A DNA stretch of 64,000 nucleotides from Candidatus Thorarchaeota archaeon MP8T_1. GTDB taxonomy: Archaea; Asgardarchaeota; Thorarchaeia; Thorarchaeales; Thorarchaeaceae. A program made the translations under genes and the position numbers. The stretch is from the NCBI GenBank assembly GCA_002825465.1, contig PJER01000005.1, positions 42,613 to 106,612 of the forward strand. The letters run 5' to 3'. Shown piece after piece: positions 17,559 to 27,780 of this stretch; position 1 is the stretch's first letter; each line of letters begins with the position of its first letter. The notes under the pieces were generated by a model that saw nothing but the letters and a program-made list of their open reading frames with translations, was not told the origin of the DNA and made no database searches.

Positions 17559-19126
17559 TCAGTACCATTCAATTGTCCCAGGTGGTTTTGAGGTAAGATC
17601 ATATACAACCCGGTTGATACCCTTCACTTCATTTGCAATTCTCGACGCTGCTAAGAGAAGAGTTTCCCAAGGTGGTGTACTAACTGAGGCAGTCATTGCA
17701 TCTTTACTTTCAACCATCCTAATGACAATTGCTTGATCGTAAGTCCTCTCATCTCCCATTACTCCAACTGTGCGTACAGGAAGAAGAACACAGAATGATT
17801 GCCAAATCACGTCGTAAAATTGTTGATTCTCTATTACACTCTGCAATATTTTATCAGCATGGCGCAGAATGGAAAGTTGTTCTCGTGTTACAGGACCACC
17901 TATTCTGATTGCTAGCGATGGTCCTGGAAACGGCTGTCTTGTAATCATTTTGCTTGGGATTCCTAAAGATTGACCAACTTTACGAACTTCATCTTTATAC
18001 AGGTCTTTAAGGGGTTCCACAAGTCTGAGTTTCATCCAGTGCGGGAGTCTTACATTATGATGACTCTTGATAACAGATGTTGATTTACCTGTAGCAGCAC
18101 TCTCGACTCTATCAGGGTAGATTGTTCCTTGACCTAGGTACTCGAATTCTCCAAATTCCTTTTCAAGTTCCTTTGCCTTACGCTCGAAAACTTCAATGAA
18201 CTTGTTAGCAATGACAGTTCGTTTCTCTTCAGGATCTTCTATTCCTTCTAGTGCATCGATGAATTCATGCGAGGCATCAACTAAAGAGAAGTTAACAAAT
18301 CCCATTTCGTGAAAAGCTGTAACTACTTCCTCCCTCTCATTTTCTCTAAGAAGCCCATTATCAACAAATACACAGAAGAGTCTCTCACCAATTGCTTGTT
18401 GGATCAGGTACGCGGCAACTGTTGAGTCTACACCTCCACTTGTTCCCATCAGAACTCTAGAATCTCCCACAGTTGTGTTGATGTAATTTATTATTTCGGA
18501 TATCTGATATGTTGGTTTCCAATGACTTTGATATCCGCAGATATCTCTAAGGAACGTTCTCAATATTGAAAGACCATTTGGTGTATGAGTTACCTCTGGA
18601 TGAAATTGAACTCCGAAAATCGATGCATCAGAATTAGTAAATGATGCTATTCTATTCTTTCCACTAATTACAAGTGGCTTGAACCCATCTGGGAGTACAC
18701 TAACTTCATCACTGTGACTCATCCAAACCTTCTGATTCTTCTTGAGACCATTAACAAGGATGGAAGAATTTACTACTTCAATATCTGTCTGACCGTATTC
18801 AGGATTTCCACCTGGTGAAAGAATACCTCCAAAATAGACAGCTAATAGTTGGTGACCAAAACAGATGCCGAGAATCTTAATCTTGTGTGTTAATATCTTA
18901 TTGAGGTTCGCTGAAAAAATAGAATTTGTATCTTCTTGGGTAACAGTACGTGGACCGCCAGATAAGATAATGCCCTTAACCCCTTTGAGAAGATTATCAT
19001 TCATCAAAATGTCTTGAGGGATAATCTCTGCGTAAACACCTAATTCTCGACAGCGTCTAGATATTAGATGTGTATATTGGCCACCGTAATCAACAACTAG
19101 TACTCTCTCGATTTCTGTAAATTCAA
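17559..19126 (-). CDS. guaA: GMP synthase (glutamine-hydrolysing), with a frame break near its start
   Basis: Makes GMP from XMP, ATP and glutamine. The N-terminal class I amidotransferase has VDYGGQYTH, GICFGHQLL (nucleophile Cys) and FHPEVTHT; the ATP pyrophosphatase has the P-loop GTSGGVDSTVAA; the dimerisation domain ends in GTIEWY. Many Euryarchaeota split this enzyme, but here it is one chain. Conserved residues from ERVLVVDYGG onwards are encoded upstream of the first in-frame ATG (19007), yet no canonical start is in that frame. A TTG at 19124-19126 behind GGAGG is one frame off; adding one A to the AAA run at 19112-19114 would give MNLQKIERVLVVDYGG. It is the last gene of the purine cluster. 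Confidence 0.93.
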
Positions 19127-19136
19127 GTTCCTCCCT

Positions 19137-20384
19137 TCATCCGGCTATATCTGCTCTAAACCTTACTTTGCCCTTTATTCGTGCAGCGTTGGCATATGCA
19201 ATCTCTCTTGCTTGAGCAAGGGTATCACCTTTTCCAAGGACTCCAATTGCTCTACTTCCTGTGGTCAAAATCTCCCCGTCTTTTTCATATACTGATGCAT
19301 GGTATATTTCTGCAGATGTTGCCACACTTAGATCAAGTGGACTATCTTTAACCACATCAGGACCTGGGTACCCTTCAGGGACAACATAAACACAGACTGT
19401 TGCTTTGTTCTCAAATTGAACGGGTATAAGATTTCCATCAATGATACTCTGGCAGACTTCATCAAGAGGAGTTGATAAAATTGAGAGTACATTCATTGCC
19501 TCTGGATCTCCAAAACGTGCGTTGTACTCAATGATCTTAATTCCTGAATCTGTTTTCATAAATTGACCATAGAGGATTCCTTTAAAGAATGAGCCAGATT
19601 TTTTCTTTATTCCTATAAGCGTAGCATTCATGATTTCTTTGGCTACATCATAATCCTCTGCTGTTACAAATGGCAAGCGATGATCTGGCATTGATAATGA
19701 GCCCATTGAACCAGTATTCGGCCCGGTATCTCCGTCATATGCCCGTTTGTAATCCCTCACAAGTGGCATATACTCTAAATTAATTCCATCAGAGAATGCT
19801 TGGAGAGTGAATTCCGTTCCTTCAAGTCTTTCCTCTAGAACTACAACTCCTGTCTGTGTTAGTAATTCAATAGCATATCGTTCCAATTCATCTCTAGATC
19901 GTAGATGTTCTCCAAAGACTTTGACTCCTTTTCCACCAGTGAGTCCATTTGGTTTTACAACCATGTTCTCGACACCAATCTTATTCTCGAATCGTCGAAG
20001 ATCATCAATACTCCTTGCAACCTTAAACAGAGGATTTGCCTTTGGAATTACCTGGTCAATCACAATACGTGCAAATGATTTGCTTGTTTCAATCATTGAT
20101 GCGGCTTTATTTGGGGCAATACATGGAACTCCTTGCGAAATAATGAAATCACTAATTCCTGCTTCGAGAGGTGCCTCTGGTCCAACAAATGCATAATCTA
20201 TGCCAAACAGATCGGGCATTTTCTTTGGGTCTGTTGTTGAACCAATCGAGAATTCCTTGCTAAGCTTTGCAATGCCAGGATTTTTTCTCTCCATATGTGC
20301 ATGTATCTCTATATCCGAACGTACTAACGCAGTGGCAATCGCATGCTCTCTTGCGCCATTTCCTATGAGCAATACTTTTGTCAC
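19137..20384 (-). CDS. purD: Phosphoribosylamine-glycine ligase
   Basis: Catalyses step 2 of purine synthesis, joining glycine to phosphoribosylamine with ATP. The 415 residues match family length. The N-terminal [14 protein letters not shown], the ATP-grasp block [16 protein letters not shown], the [13 protein letters not shown] strand and [15 protein letters not shown] metal/ATP-binding motif are all canonical. Its start overlaps the end of purE-purM by four bases and guaA follows closely, so it is within the purine operon. Confidence 0.96.
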   Translation of the reverse strand: MTKVLLIGNGAREHAIATALVRSDIEIHAHMERKNPGIAKLSKEFSIGSTTDPKKMPDLFGIDYAFVGPEAPLEAGISDFIISQGVPCIAPNKAASMIETSKSFARIVIDQVIPKANPLFKVARSIDDLRRFENKIGVENMVVKPNGLTGGKGVKVFGEHLRSRDELERYAIELLTQTGVVVLEERLEGTEFTLQAFSDGINLEYMPLVRDYKRAYDGDTGPNTGSMGSLSMPDHRLPFVTAEDYDVAKEIMNATLIGIKKKSGSFFKGILYGQFMKTDSGIKIIEYNARFGDPEAMNVLSILSTPLDEVCQSIIDGNLIPVQFENKATVCVYVVPEGYPGPDVVKDSPLDLSVATSAEIYHASVYEKDGEILTTGSRAIGVLGKGDTLAQAREIAYANAARIKGKVRFRADIAG

Positions 20385-21814
20385 TTTATCTTGACTCCGT
20401 AGCTGTTGATTGTAACTTGCCCTTTCTTAGATTGTTTGATTATTCCTAATTTGTAGACTTTATCATATTTTGATATTGCTTCAATTGCTTTGTCTAACTC
20501 ATGAACTGAAACGATAACGACGAGACCGATCCCCATATTGAATGTAGTGAACATTTCACTCCAACTCACATCCCCTGATTTTCGTATTAGTTCGAAGATT
20601 GGAGGAATTTCTGGGAATTTCTCAATCACGAAATTAAATTGACCGAGTCTCAATAATTTTCTAAAACCTGAACCAGTAATGTGAGCAAGCCCTTTGATAT
20701 TGACACCTACTGCTTTGAGTTCTTTGAAATGTTTAACATAGATTCTTGTTGGCCGAAGCAATTCCTCACCTAGGGTTGTATTCCAGTCTAATTTATCATT
20801 AATATCGAACTTGGAGAACAGGATTTTCCTTGCAAGAGTAAATCCATTTGAGTGGATCCCATTTGATACAATTCCTAGAATAACATCTCCTTCTTGAATA
20901 TCTGATCCATCAAAGAGTTCATCTGGATGAGCAATACCAACTGCTGTACCAGCAAGATCCAAGCCAGGTCCCTTCATACCCCGAATCATATCTGGGAGGA
21001 TTGCTGTTTCACCTCCTAAGATCGGAATATCGGACTCTGCACAGGCGTTTAAGAGACCCACGCCTATTCCATCAATAATGTCTTGCTGGAGAGGTTCTTC
21101 TGATGCTAGATAATCAACAAATCCGACTGGTATCGCACCTATACAGATTAGGTCATTAACATTCATAGCAACACAATCTTCTCCTATCGTATCAAATTTC
21201 TTTGCCATCTCTGCTACCAAAACCTTACTTCCAACTCCATCTGTCGATAGTGCAAGACAGAGATCATCTGATATTTTTACAGTGTTTGCATAATGCCCAT
21301 AATCCTGCATCACTTCACCAAACTTGAATGACTCACGAACATATTTGCCTAAGATTTCTAATCCCTTTGCAACCAAGTTCTCATCTACACCGGCTTCTGC
21401 ATAGGTCTTTGGGATCTTCTTAACATCTTTTGATACACCAAGAATTCGAGCCGCCAAATAGGCTGCATTCTGGCCATTGTCGATTCCTACAGTTGCAACA
21501 GGTACTCCTTTTGGCATTTGCATTATGGAAAGTAGCGCATCAAGTCCATCAAGTGCGACTTTCACAGGAACTCCAATCACAGGTCTTTTTGTGTGAGATG
21601 CGACAACTCCGGGTAGAGCTGCAGCAAGACCTGCTATTGCAATCATGACCAGTGCATCACTTGATTTGACGATTTCTTTCACTTTGTCTGGTTCTCGATG
21701 AGCAGATGCATATTGAATATCATAAGAAATTCTCAGTTCATCAAGAACACCTGATGCCTTTTTGACAATTGCTTCGTCGCTCTTACTCCCTGCAATAATT
21801 AGTACATCTACCAT
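20381..21814 (-). CDS. purE/purM: Fused PurE-PurM: AIR carboxylase/mutase plus AIR synthetase
   Basis: One 477-residue chain with two purine enzymes. Residues 1-125 are PurE ([57 protein letters not shown]). Residues about 140-477 are PurM ([71 protein letters not shown]). PurM closes the AIR ring (step 5) and PurE places the carboxyl group on AIR (step 6), so consecutive reactions are joined. No PurK is in the cluster, so this PurE may use CO2 directly; that is inference. It overlaps purD by four bases. Confidence 0.95.
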   Translation of the reverse strand: MVDVLIIAGSKSDEAIVKKASGVLDELRISYDIQYASAHREPDKVKEIVKSSDALVMIAIAGLAAALPGVVASHTKRPVIGVPVKVALDGLDALLSIMQMPKGVPVATVGIDNGQNAAYLAARILGVSKDVKKIPKTYAEAGVDENLVAKGLEILGKYVRESFKFGEVMQDYGHYANTVKISDDLCLALSTDGVGSKVLVAEMAKKFDTIGEDCVAMNVNDLICIGAIPVGFVDYLASEEPLQQDIIDGIGVGLLNACAESDIPILGGETAILPDMIRGMKGPGLDLAGTAVGIAHPDELFDGSDIQEGDVILGIVSNGIHSNGFTLARKILFSKFDINDKLDWNTTLGEELLRPTRIYVKHFKELKAVGVNIKGLAHITGSGFRKLLRLGQFNFVIEKFPEIPPIFELIRKSGDVSWSEMFTTFNMGIGLVVIVSVHELDKAIEAISKYDKVYKLGIIKQSKKGQVTINSYGVKIK

Positions 21815-21820
21815 CTTATC

Positions 21821-23989
21821 TCACTCCATGAACTTTCTAAGACCATTTGTAAATGCCTCTCGAGCGTTATCCATGGAAATCGAAAATAAACCAAAATCTG
21901 CAATAGGCTCTTGAACAGTTAGACCAAGTTCACATACTGTTGAACCGTATTTTTCAACAATTCTCAAAAATTCTGGTTGATTGCTTTCAGTGACTTCTGC
22001 TAGATAGCGACCTGATGTTTCTGAGTAGAGTCTTTGAGCAAGACTATTGGCTGTGCCAGGAATATAATCCATATCCAATTTGAATCCATACTCACTCCTC
22101 AGAGCCATTTTCATCAATGCAATAGCAATACCCCCTCTTCCGACATTGTTGCATGATCGGATTAGACCTTTATTGTATGCTTCTTGGATTACTTGCATTG
22201 ATCGTTTCTCAACTTCTGGTCGGTATCTAGGTGGCGCTCCCTTCATCTGTCCAGTTGTAACCCTTTGGAATTCACTTCCATTAAGTTCGGGCAGAGTTTC
22301 ACCTATTAGGAAGATGTTAGCCCATGGAGCAACTAGATTTCTCCTGATAGGACTGAATCCTTTTTCAAAAATACCTGCAATCATAATTTGTGGTGTGGGA
22401 TTGATTCTCTTGATTTCTCCATCGACAATTGACTCATTATACAATGATACATTTCCACCAATAATTGGCAGATCAAAATCGTGTGAGAAACGACCAAGTC
22501 CTCTCACAGCTTCTACAAATTGACCATATGACTCTGGCCTTTCAGGATTTCCAAAATTCAAACAATCTGCAATAAAAAGTGGCGTAGCCCCCATAGCAAC
22601 CAGATTACGTAAGGACTCACATGCGGAGTTAGCTGTTCCTTGTTGGGGATCTAAAAGACACCAGAAGGAATTGCAGTCACTAGTGAAGGCAAGTTTTCTT
22701 CCATTGGGGAATTCTAGAACTCCAGCATTCTCTCCTAAATCTACAACTGTATTCGATTGAACATGTTGATCGTATTGGCTATAGACCCATGAACGGTCGC
22801 AAAGATTTTCAGACTCTAACATTTTGAGTAGTATTTCTTTCTGATTCTCTGGTTCTTTGAACCATGCCATCGATTCAGTTTGAGCTTGTATTTTACCTTC
22901 TATTCTTTCAGGTTCTGGGAATCCTTCAACAAGTAAGCTGATTGGTAATTTTGCTACTACTTCACCATGCCATTTCGCAGTGTACACTCTATCATCAGTT
23001 ACTTTCCCTATCACTCCGTAGGGAGTTCCATTCTTTTCAAGAAGTAATTTTACGCGATCTAAGTTCTTAGGGGCTACGATAGCTAGCATTCGCTCTTGTG
23101 ACTCTGAAATAATGATCTCTGAGGGTTTCATATCAGCCTCTCGTAAGGGTACACATTCAAGATTAATTTCTACTCCTGTTCCTCCAGCTCTAGCAAGTTC
23201 TCCTGCTGCAGAAGTCATTCCACCCCCGCCAAAGTCTTGCAGCCCATCAAGGAGCTTCTCTTCTACCAGTTCCTTCAGAGTATCGATGACAATTTTCTTT
23301 GCTAGAGGATCTCCAATCTGCACTGCTCCACGGTTTTCTTCTTCATCATCGGAGAATGTTTCTGAGGCGAAACTCACTCCAGCAATTCCATCTCTCCCTG
23401 TAGAGGAACCAAACATTACTAGATAATGTCCTGGAGTTCTAGCTGAACTTCTGACAACCTCATCTTTTTTGACCCATCCAACACAGACCACATTGACCAA
23501 ACAATTCTCATCATATGAGTCATCAAACTCCAATTCTCCTCCAACAACAGGAATACCTACTGAATTTCCATACTCTGATATCCCACGAACAACATTTTCG
23601 AGGAGATATGCATTATGTGGTTTAGACGGGAGTCCAAATCGAAGGCAGTTCATTAACCCAACAGCTTTGCACCCTTGGGAGATTACATCTCTAATGATTC
23701 CACCAACGCCTGTAGCAGCTCCATTATAGGGGTCGATTTGACTTGGGTGATTATGTGATTCCATTGCTACACCAGCAAGGTATCCATCTCCTATATCTAC
23801 TAGACCCGCACCTTCACCAATTCCTAGAACAACCTTCTCACCTTCGGTTTTGAATAGGTAGAACCAACGTTTGCTGCTCTTGTAACTACAATGTTCAGAC
23901 CAGAGGACATCGAGCATCCCCAGTTCAGTCTCAGTAGGGTCACGTCCTAAGACCGTTTTTGCATGTTCCAGCTCTTCCTTGGTTATCAT
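21821..23989 (-). CDS. purL: FGAM synthase subunit PurL (small type)
   Basis: The 722-residue catalytic subunit of phosphoribosylformylglycinamidine synthase (step 4), which uses ammonia from PurQ and needs PurS to complete the complex. Family motifs include LWSEHCSYKSSKRW (catalytic His), AMESHNHPSQIDPYNGAATGVGGIIRDV, DFGGGGMTSAAGELA and NFGNPERPESYGQF. The length is that of the three-subunit archaeal/Gram-positive form, not the 1300-residue single chain. It overlaps purQ by four bases. Confidence 0.97.
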   Translation of the reverse strand: MITKEELEHAKTVLGRDPTETELGMLDVLWSEHCSYKSSKRWFYLFKTEGEKVVLGIGEGAGLVDIGDGYLAGVAMESHNHPSQIDPYNGAATGVGGIIRDVISQGCKAVGLMNCLRFGLPSKPHNAYLLENVVRGISEYGNSVGIPVVGGELEFDDSYDENCLVNVVCVGWVKKDEVVRSSARTPGHYLVMFGSSTGRDGIAGVSFASETFSDDEEENRGAVQIGDPLAKKIVIDTLKELVEEKLLDGLQDFGGGGMTSAAGELARAGGTGVEINLECVPLREADMKPSEIIISESQERMLAIVAPKNLDRVKLLLEKNGTPYGVIGKVTDDRVYTAKWHGEVVAKLPISLLVEGFPEPERIEGKIQAQTESMAWFKEPENQKEILLKMLESENLCDRSWVYSQYDQHVQSNTVVDLGENAGVLEFPNGRKLAFTSDCNSFWCLLDPQQGTANSACESLRNLVAMGATPLFIADCLNFGNPERPESYGQFVEAVRGLGRFSHDFDLPIIGGNVSLYNESIVDGEIKRINPTPQIMIAGIFEKGFSPIRRNLVAPWANIFLIGETLPELNGSEFQRVTTGQMKGAPPRYRPEVEKRSMQVIQEAYNKGLIRSCNNVGRGGIAIALMKMALRSEYGFKLDMDYIPGTANSLAQRLYSETSGRYLAEVTESNQPEFLRIVEKYGSTVCELGLTVQEPIADFGLFSISMDNAREAFTNGLRKFME

Positions 23990-24678
23990 TTAGTAGCCCT
24001 CACAAAGTTTTCTAGAATCGTGATACCATCAGAAGAACCTAGAACTGGCCTACTAGCTCTCTCAGGATGTGGCATCAACCCAAGCACATTTCCTTTCTGA
24101 TTGATAATACCTGCAATATTAGATATCGATCCGTTTGGATTAAATTTCTCATCTATCTCACCAAATTCATTACAATACCTAAATGGAATTCGAAGTTCTT
24201 CGTTCAAAGATTCCAATTCTTCTTTCGAGCAATAGTAGTTTCCCTCAGCATGTGCTATAGGCACTCGAATCACTGAACCTTCCATTCCCTCTGTGAACAA
24301 TGTGGGATTGTCGCTGACTTTCAAATATACCCATTTGCAAACAAATCGTGCAGTTTTGTTTGGCAATAATGCACCAGGCAAGAGACCCATTTCTGTAAGG
24401 ATTTGAAATCCATTACATATACCAATGACTGGTTTTCCATCTTCAGCAAGGTCGCGAACACCCTCTGTTATTGCTTCTACTGAAGCAACAGCACCAGCTC
24501 GAAGGTAATCACCATATGAGAAACCTCCAGGTATCACAATTGCATCCGCATCTTCAAGACCTGCTAGACCTTTTCGTGAAGGGACAAGTACTGGTTCTGC
24601 TCCTTCAATCAATGAGAGAGCTCTAAGAACATCATTCTCATTGTTTGTGCCAGGAAATCGAAGAACTGCGATTGTCAC
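23986..24678 (-). CDS. purQ: FGAM synthase glutaminase subunit PurQ
   Basis: A 230-residue class I glutamine amidotransferase giving ammonia to PurL. The N-terminus AVLRFPGTNNENDV, the PGGFSYGDYLRAGA block, the nucleophile elbow GICNGFQIL and the terminal MPHPERAS with the catalytic His-Glu pair are diagnostic. It is joined to the purC-purS gene by a one-base overlap and to purL by four bases, so all three subunits of the PurLQS complex are translationally linked. Confidence 0.97.
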   Translation of the reverse strand: MTIAVLRFPGTNNENDVLRALSLIEGAEPVLVPSRKGLAGLEDADAIVIPGGFSYGDYLRAGAVASVEAITEGVRDLAEDGKPVIGICNGFQILTEMGLLPGALLPNKTARFVCKWVYLKVSDNPTLFTEGMEGSVIRVPIAHAEGNYYCSKEELESLNEELRIPFRYCNEFGEIDEKFNPNGSISNIAGIINQKGNVLGLMPHPERASRPVLGSSDGITILENFVRATK

Positions 24679-25643
24679 TAATCTATCCTCACCTTATGTT
24701 TCTCTGATATTGGATTTGATAGAAGCTTTACACTCATAATTGATAGTTGATTAATGATTTCAGTGGTGATGGGTCTCTTCATTGTGATTGTAAACACTTT
24801 TCCCATTCGAACTTCTTCAACATCTGCAAAGCCCAGCCGTCCAAGTGCTTTTTTGGTCACTTCTCCTGGAGGATTTTTGATACCCGCCTTTGGTTCAACA
24901 ATGACTTGCAAAGTTTCGAGTCTTGGCTCAATATCCTGAGTTTTTGCTTTCTTCATCTCTTCAAGGACCTTGGAATATGTTTGAATTAAATCTCCTTTAT
25001 CCTCTCGAAATACATCCTTATCCAATGATGAAGAACTAGAATCCCAGATTCTCATCGAGTCTGGAGATATTTCATCAGCAAGAACAATGTATCCTTTCTC
25101 TGTTTCACCAAATTCAAGTTTGAAATCAACCAGAGTAAGATTCCTCTGTTTTAGTAATTCACTAAGGTAGTAATTCACTGATAGGGCCGCAGACCTGATA
25201 AAATCAAGATTCTCTCGTGTCATGAGACCTAATCTAATAATTGCTCCAGTTGCTATCAGAGGATCGTGGAGTTCATCTTTCTTAACAAAAAATTCGATCA
25301 ACGGTTCCGAAAGAACTGTGCCTTTTTCGATTCCATATCTTCTACAGAAAGAACCTGCAGTAATGTTTCTACAAACGACCTCAATGGGAAATACTTTGAC
25401 TTTCTTACACAGGAGCTGATTATCTGAAATTCTCTTGACATAGTGAGTATCGATTCCTTTACCCTCTAGATAACCAAAAAGGAAGTGTGACATCTCACAT
25501 GCAATTGCTCCCTTTCCTGTGAATTCTTCTCTCTTCTCTCCATCTCCCGCTGTTACATCATCGGTGAATTCAATGATTACACGATGTTCTGAGTTAGGAT
25601 CTTGAAGAACCCGTTTTACTTTTCCTTCGTGGATTATTTCCAT
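24678..25643 (-). CDS. purC/purS: Fused PurC-PurS: SAICAR synthetase plus FGAM synthase structural subunit
   Basis: A 321-residue fusion. Residues 1-235 are PurC, which joins aspartate to CAIR (step 7): HEGKVKRVL, FTDDVTAGDG, GKGAIACEMSHFLF, VVCRNITAGSFCRRYG and DEISPDSMRIWD. Residues about 240-321 are PurS (LQVIVEPKAGIKNPPGEVTK, ALGRLGFADVEEVRMGK, KLLSNP), the small structural partner of PurL/PurQ. PurS is normally a free protein of about 80 residues that dimerises in the complex. purQ follows immediately, which fits with PurS being delivered in this chain. Confidence 0.93.
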   Translation of the reverse strand: MEIIHEGKVKRVLQDPNSEHRVIIEFTDDVTAGDGEKREEFTGKGAIACEMSHFLFGYLEGKGIDTHYVKRISDNQLLCKKVKVFPIEVVCRNITAGSFCRRYGIEKGTVLSEPLIEFFVKKDELHDPLIATGAIIRLGLMTRENLDFIRSAALSVNYYLSELLKQRNLTLVDFKLEFGETEKGYIVLADEISPDSMRIWDSSSSSLDKDVFREDKGDLIQTYSKVLEEMKKAKTQDIEPRLETLQVIVEPKAGIKNPPGEVTKKALGRLGFADVEEVRMGKVFTITMKRPITTEIINQLSIMSVKLLSNPISEKHKVRID

Positions 25644-25656
25644 GTGATTGTCTCCT

Positions 25657-26730
25657 TTATGTTAATGCTTCATCGATTCTATTTTCTTCAACTGCCTTAT
25701 GGATATCAAACATACACAGATCCAATGGTGATTGAACTCTCTTTCCAAACTTCAATTCAAGTCTTCTCATTTCAGGGCTTGTTGGTCCAACACATGGAGC
25801 TCCAGGAACCCTTGGACTTAGATCAAAAACAATAAACTCTGAATCCTCTGTTAAAGCTCCCTGTAACGAAAATAGTCCTATCATTCTAGGTGGAAAATGT
25901 TCGTGGATTCCTATAAGTAAAGACTCTGCAGCTTTGTAGACAAGAGGTTTCTTGCTCTCGCGCATTGTCACTCCTTTATGTCCTACTTCCTCATTCATGA
26001 CAGCGAAATTAATCTTCATCTGTTCGCTCGCAGGCAGATTGAGAAGTCCTCCCAAACTTGTTTGGATTCTATCATCGAATCCTACAAAATCTAAAGCACC
26101 AAAATGATCATCCATAGCGTATGCTTGGAAATTAGCATTGAACCTTGGCGCAATAACAAACTCTTCAATGGTTGATTGTTTTAGGTCTTCTTCAGAGATG
26201 AGATTGTCTTGTATCATCTCCTGACTTATTTTATCATACTCCGTTGGAGACGCTGCATAGAAGAAAGCTCTCTCCAACGGTTTCCCTTTCTGTTGTACTT
26301 TCACAATTGCCAATCTATCAATTGTATCTGGTGTGAATGATTTCGGGATTCTAATTCCCGACTGATTCAATAACCAGTATTGATCTTTCTCAGGTCCTCG
26401 CTCTTCTACCCTTAGAATTGCACGATTACCATAGATTGGTATTCTGAAATCTTTCTCTATCTCATCATATCCAACATATACTGAGAATGAGCGGTTAGGA
26501 ATCCATATTGTGTCGAGCTCTCGCAAATGCTCTTGAATTTCTTCCTGAATCATTTCTCCAAACTTGTCAAGAATTATCACATGGTCATAGAGATGTTTGT
26601 TATAGTGAGTGTACAGATGCTCTCTCCCTTTCTGACATACAATAACAGTTTGGAATCCATTGGCTTTTGCAGAAATCCCAATTTCTTCTGCACTATGTGA
26701 ACCAAGCATTCCAATAGTAGGGAGTTTCAA
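25657..26730 (-). CDS. purP: PurP-family ATP-grasp ligase (divergent paralogue)
   Basis: A 357-residue member of the PurP family; PurP formylates AICAR with formate and ATP (step 9). The N-terminal block TIGMLGSHSAEEIGISAKANGF, then YVGYDEIEKDFRIPIYGNRAIL, and the terminal VFDLSPRVPGAP...GKRVQSPLD follow the family layout. It is longer than and clearly diverged from the second PurP downstream of purF. Archaea often carry two or more PurP paralogues and only one need be the true synthetase. The TTG start overlaps the stop of the 31-codon ORF (TTGA) and follows a GGAGG site. Confidence 0.85.
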   Translation of the reverse strand: MKLPTIGMLGSHSAEEIGISAKANGFQTVIVCQKGREHLYTHYNKHLYDHVIILDKFGEMIQEEIQEHLRELDTIWIPNRSFSVYVGYDEIEKDFRIPIYGNRAILRVEERGPEKDQYWLLNQSGIRIPKSFTPDTIDRLAIVKVQQKGKPLERAFFYAASPTEYDKISQEMIQDNLISEEDLKQSTIEEFVIAPRFNANFQAYAMDDHFGALDFVGFDDRIQTSLGGLLNLPASEQMKINFAVMNEEVGHKGVTMRESKKPLVYKAAESLLIGIHEHFPPRMIGLFSLQGALTEDSEFIVFDLSPRVPGAPCVGPTSPEMRRLELKFGKRVQSPLDLCMFDIHKAVEENRIDEALT

Positions 26731-26822
26731 GTAGATGCCTCCTGAATCTTAGCGATACACTTTCCTAACATCATGAAGAATGCTTGTTTGTAAGTTTTCT
26801 GTTCTCCTCCATATTTTCGCAA
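26727..26822 (-). CDS. 31-residue small ORF between the two purP genes
   Basis: The 97-base gap between the two purP genes is almost filled by a short frame: TTG at 26822-26820 five bases after a GGTGAG site that overlaps the upstream stop, and TGA sharing bases with the TTG start of the next purP (TTGA). The product would be basic with an amphipathic centre (KQAFFMMLGKCIAKIQ). The spacing, ribosome-binding site and coupled stop favour translation; the sequence is too short to recognise. It may act only as a coupling leader. Confidence 0.45.
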   Translation of the reverse strand: MRKYGGEQKTYKQAFFMMLGKCIAKIQEAST

Positions 26823-26826
26823 AAGC

Positions 26827-27780
26827 TCACCTCAGTACATCATCTAGTCTTCTAGATTCCTGTAATTCTCGAATTTCTCTAGCTATCCTCTTTCCCATCC
26901 ACATGTCTTCACCAAATAGAGTGAAGGAATAAGGTGATGATGGCATCCAGACATTAGTCCCTGCGACAATTCTTCCACTGAATTCGAAAGTGTAGATCTC
27001 TTGATTTTTATCAATGATGGTCTCAATACAAAATGGTCCAACTAATTCTTCGCCAATTTTTCTTTCGAATGCTGCGACAAACTCAACTCCCATCTCGAAG
27101 TATTGAGCAAGAGTCGACTCTCTCAGAACAAGTGGGAGATTTCCTACAACCACAAATGATGGTTTGTTATCAAAGCGAAGATTGGCATCCGCATCAGTTT
27201 CATACCGGATATCAGCACCGAAAACTTCTAACCGATTCCTTGTAATCGAGTTAAAATATGTCGTGAAGACTTTTGTTCCAACAATATACTCTTGGAAAGT
27301 GTAACTCTTGCCTGAATCGATTTTCTTCTCAATCTCATCTTTGTTGGCAGCAATGAAATAACCCACGCCGCCAGCTGCTCCATCGGACTTGACAATAACT
27401 GGTGTGGTAACATCCTCAAGTCTATCAAACTCCCTAGGTACGCGAAGACCTGCTTCTTTCATTAATTCAGATTTTAGTTGGCGATTTTCCTCCCAGCGAA
27501 GTAATTCTTTGTTACCAAATATTCTGAGATTCGATTTCAAAATTCTCTCAGAGCCTATGTAAGCCACGAATGAACCATGAGGAATGATAATGACATCTGA
27601 AAGATCTAAATCTAAGATTGAGTCGAAAGAGTCTATCTCTACAATCGAATCTTCAAGACCAAAGGATTTGTAAAATGCAATCCTCTCTGAAGTACAGTAT
27701 AGCTCAGTTTCAAAGCCCTCTGCTTTTGCTCCTGAGATAATATTTAGCGCACTGTGACTTGCAATAGTTCCAATCTTCAT
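26827..27780 (-). CDS. purP: Formate-dependent FAICAR synthetase PurP
   Basis: A 317-residue ATP-grasp enzyme close to the canonical archaeal PurP: GTIASHSALNIISGAKAEGF, IPHGSFVAYIGSERIL, IFGNKELLRWEENRQLK, MKEAGLRVPREF, VKSDGAAGGVGYFIA, and FCIETII...TFEFSGRIVAGTNVWM. It converts AICAR, formate and ATP to FAICAR (step 9), replacing the PurH transformylase of bacteria. Of the two paralogues this is the better match to the characterised methanogen enzyme as I recall it. The start shares one base with the purF stop. Confidence 0.9.
   Translation of the reverse strand: MKIGTIASHSALNIISGAKAEGFETELYCTSERIAFYKSFGLEDSIVEIDSFDSILDLDLSDVIIIPHGSFVAYIGSERILKSNLRIFGNKELLRWEENRQLKSELMKEAGLRVPREFDRLEDVTTPVIVKSDGAAGGVGYFIAANKDEIEKKIDSGKSYTFQEYIVGTKVFTTYFNSITRNRLEVFGADIRYETDADANLRFDNKPSFVVVGNLPLVLRESTLAQYFEMGVEFVAAFERKIGEELVGPFCIETIIDKNQEIYTFEFSGRIVAGTNVWMPSSPYSFTLFGEDMWMGKRIAREIRELQESRRLDDVLR

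Noticed and set aside
17527..17736. Plus-strand frame of 69 codons with AAGGAG upstream
   Set aside because: It lies opposite the C-terminal dimerisation region of guaA, whose conserved sequence explains the open frame.
22080..22523. 147-codon plus-strand frame
   Set aside because: It is antisense to conserved purL sequence; there is no ribosome-binding site or domain.
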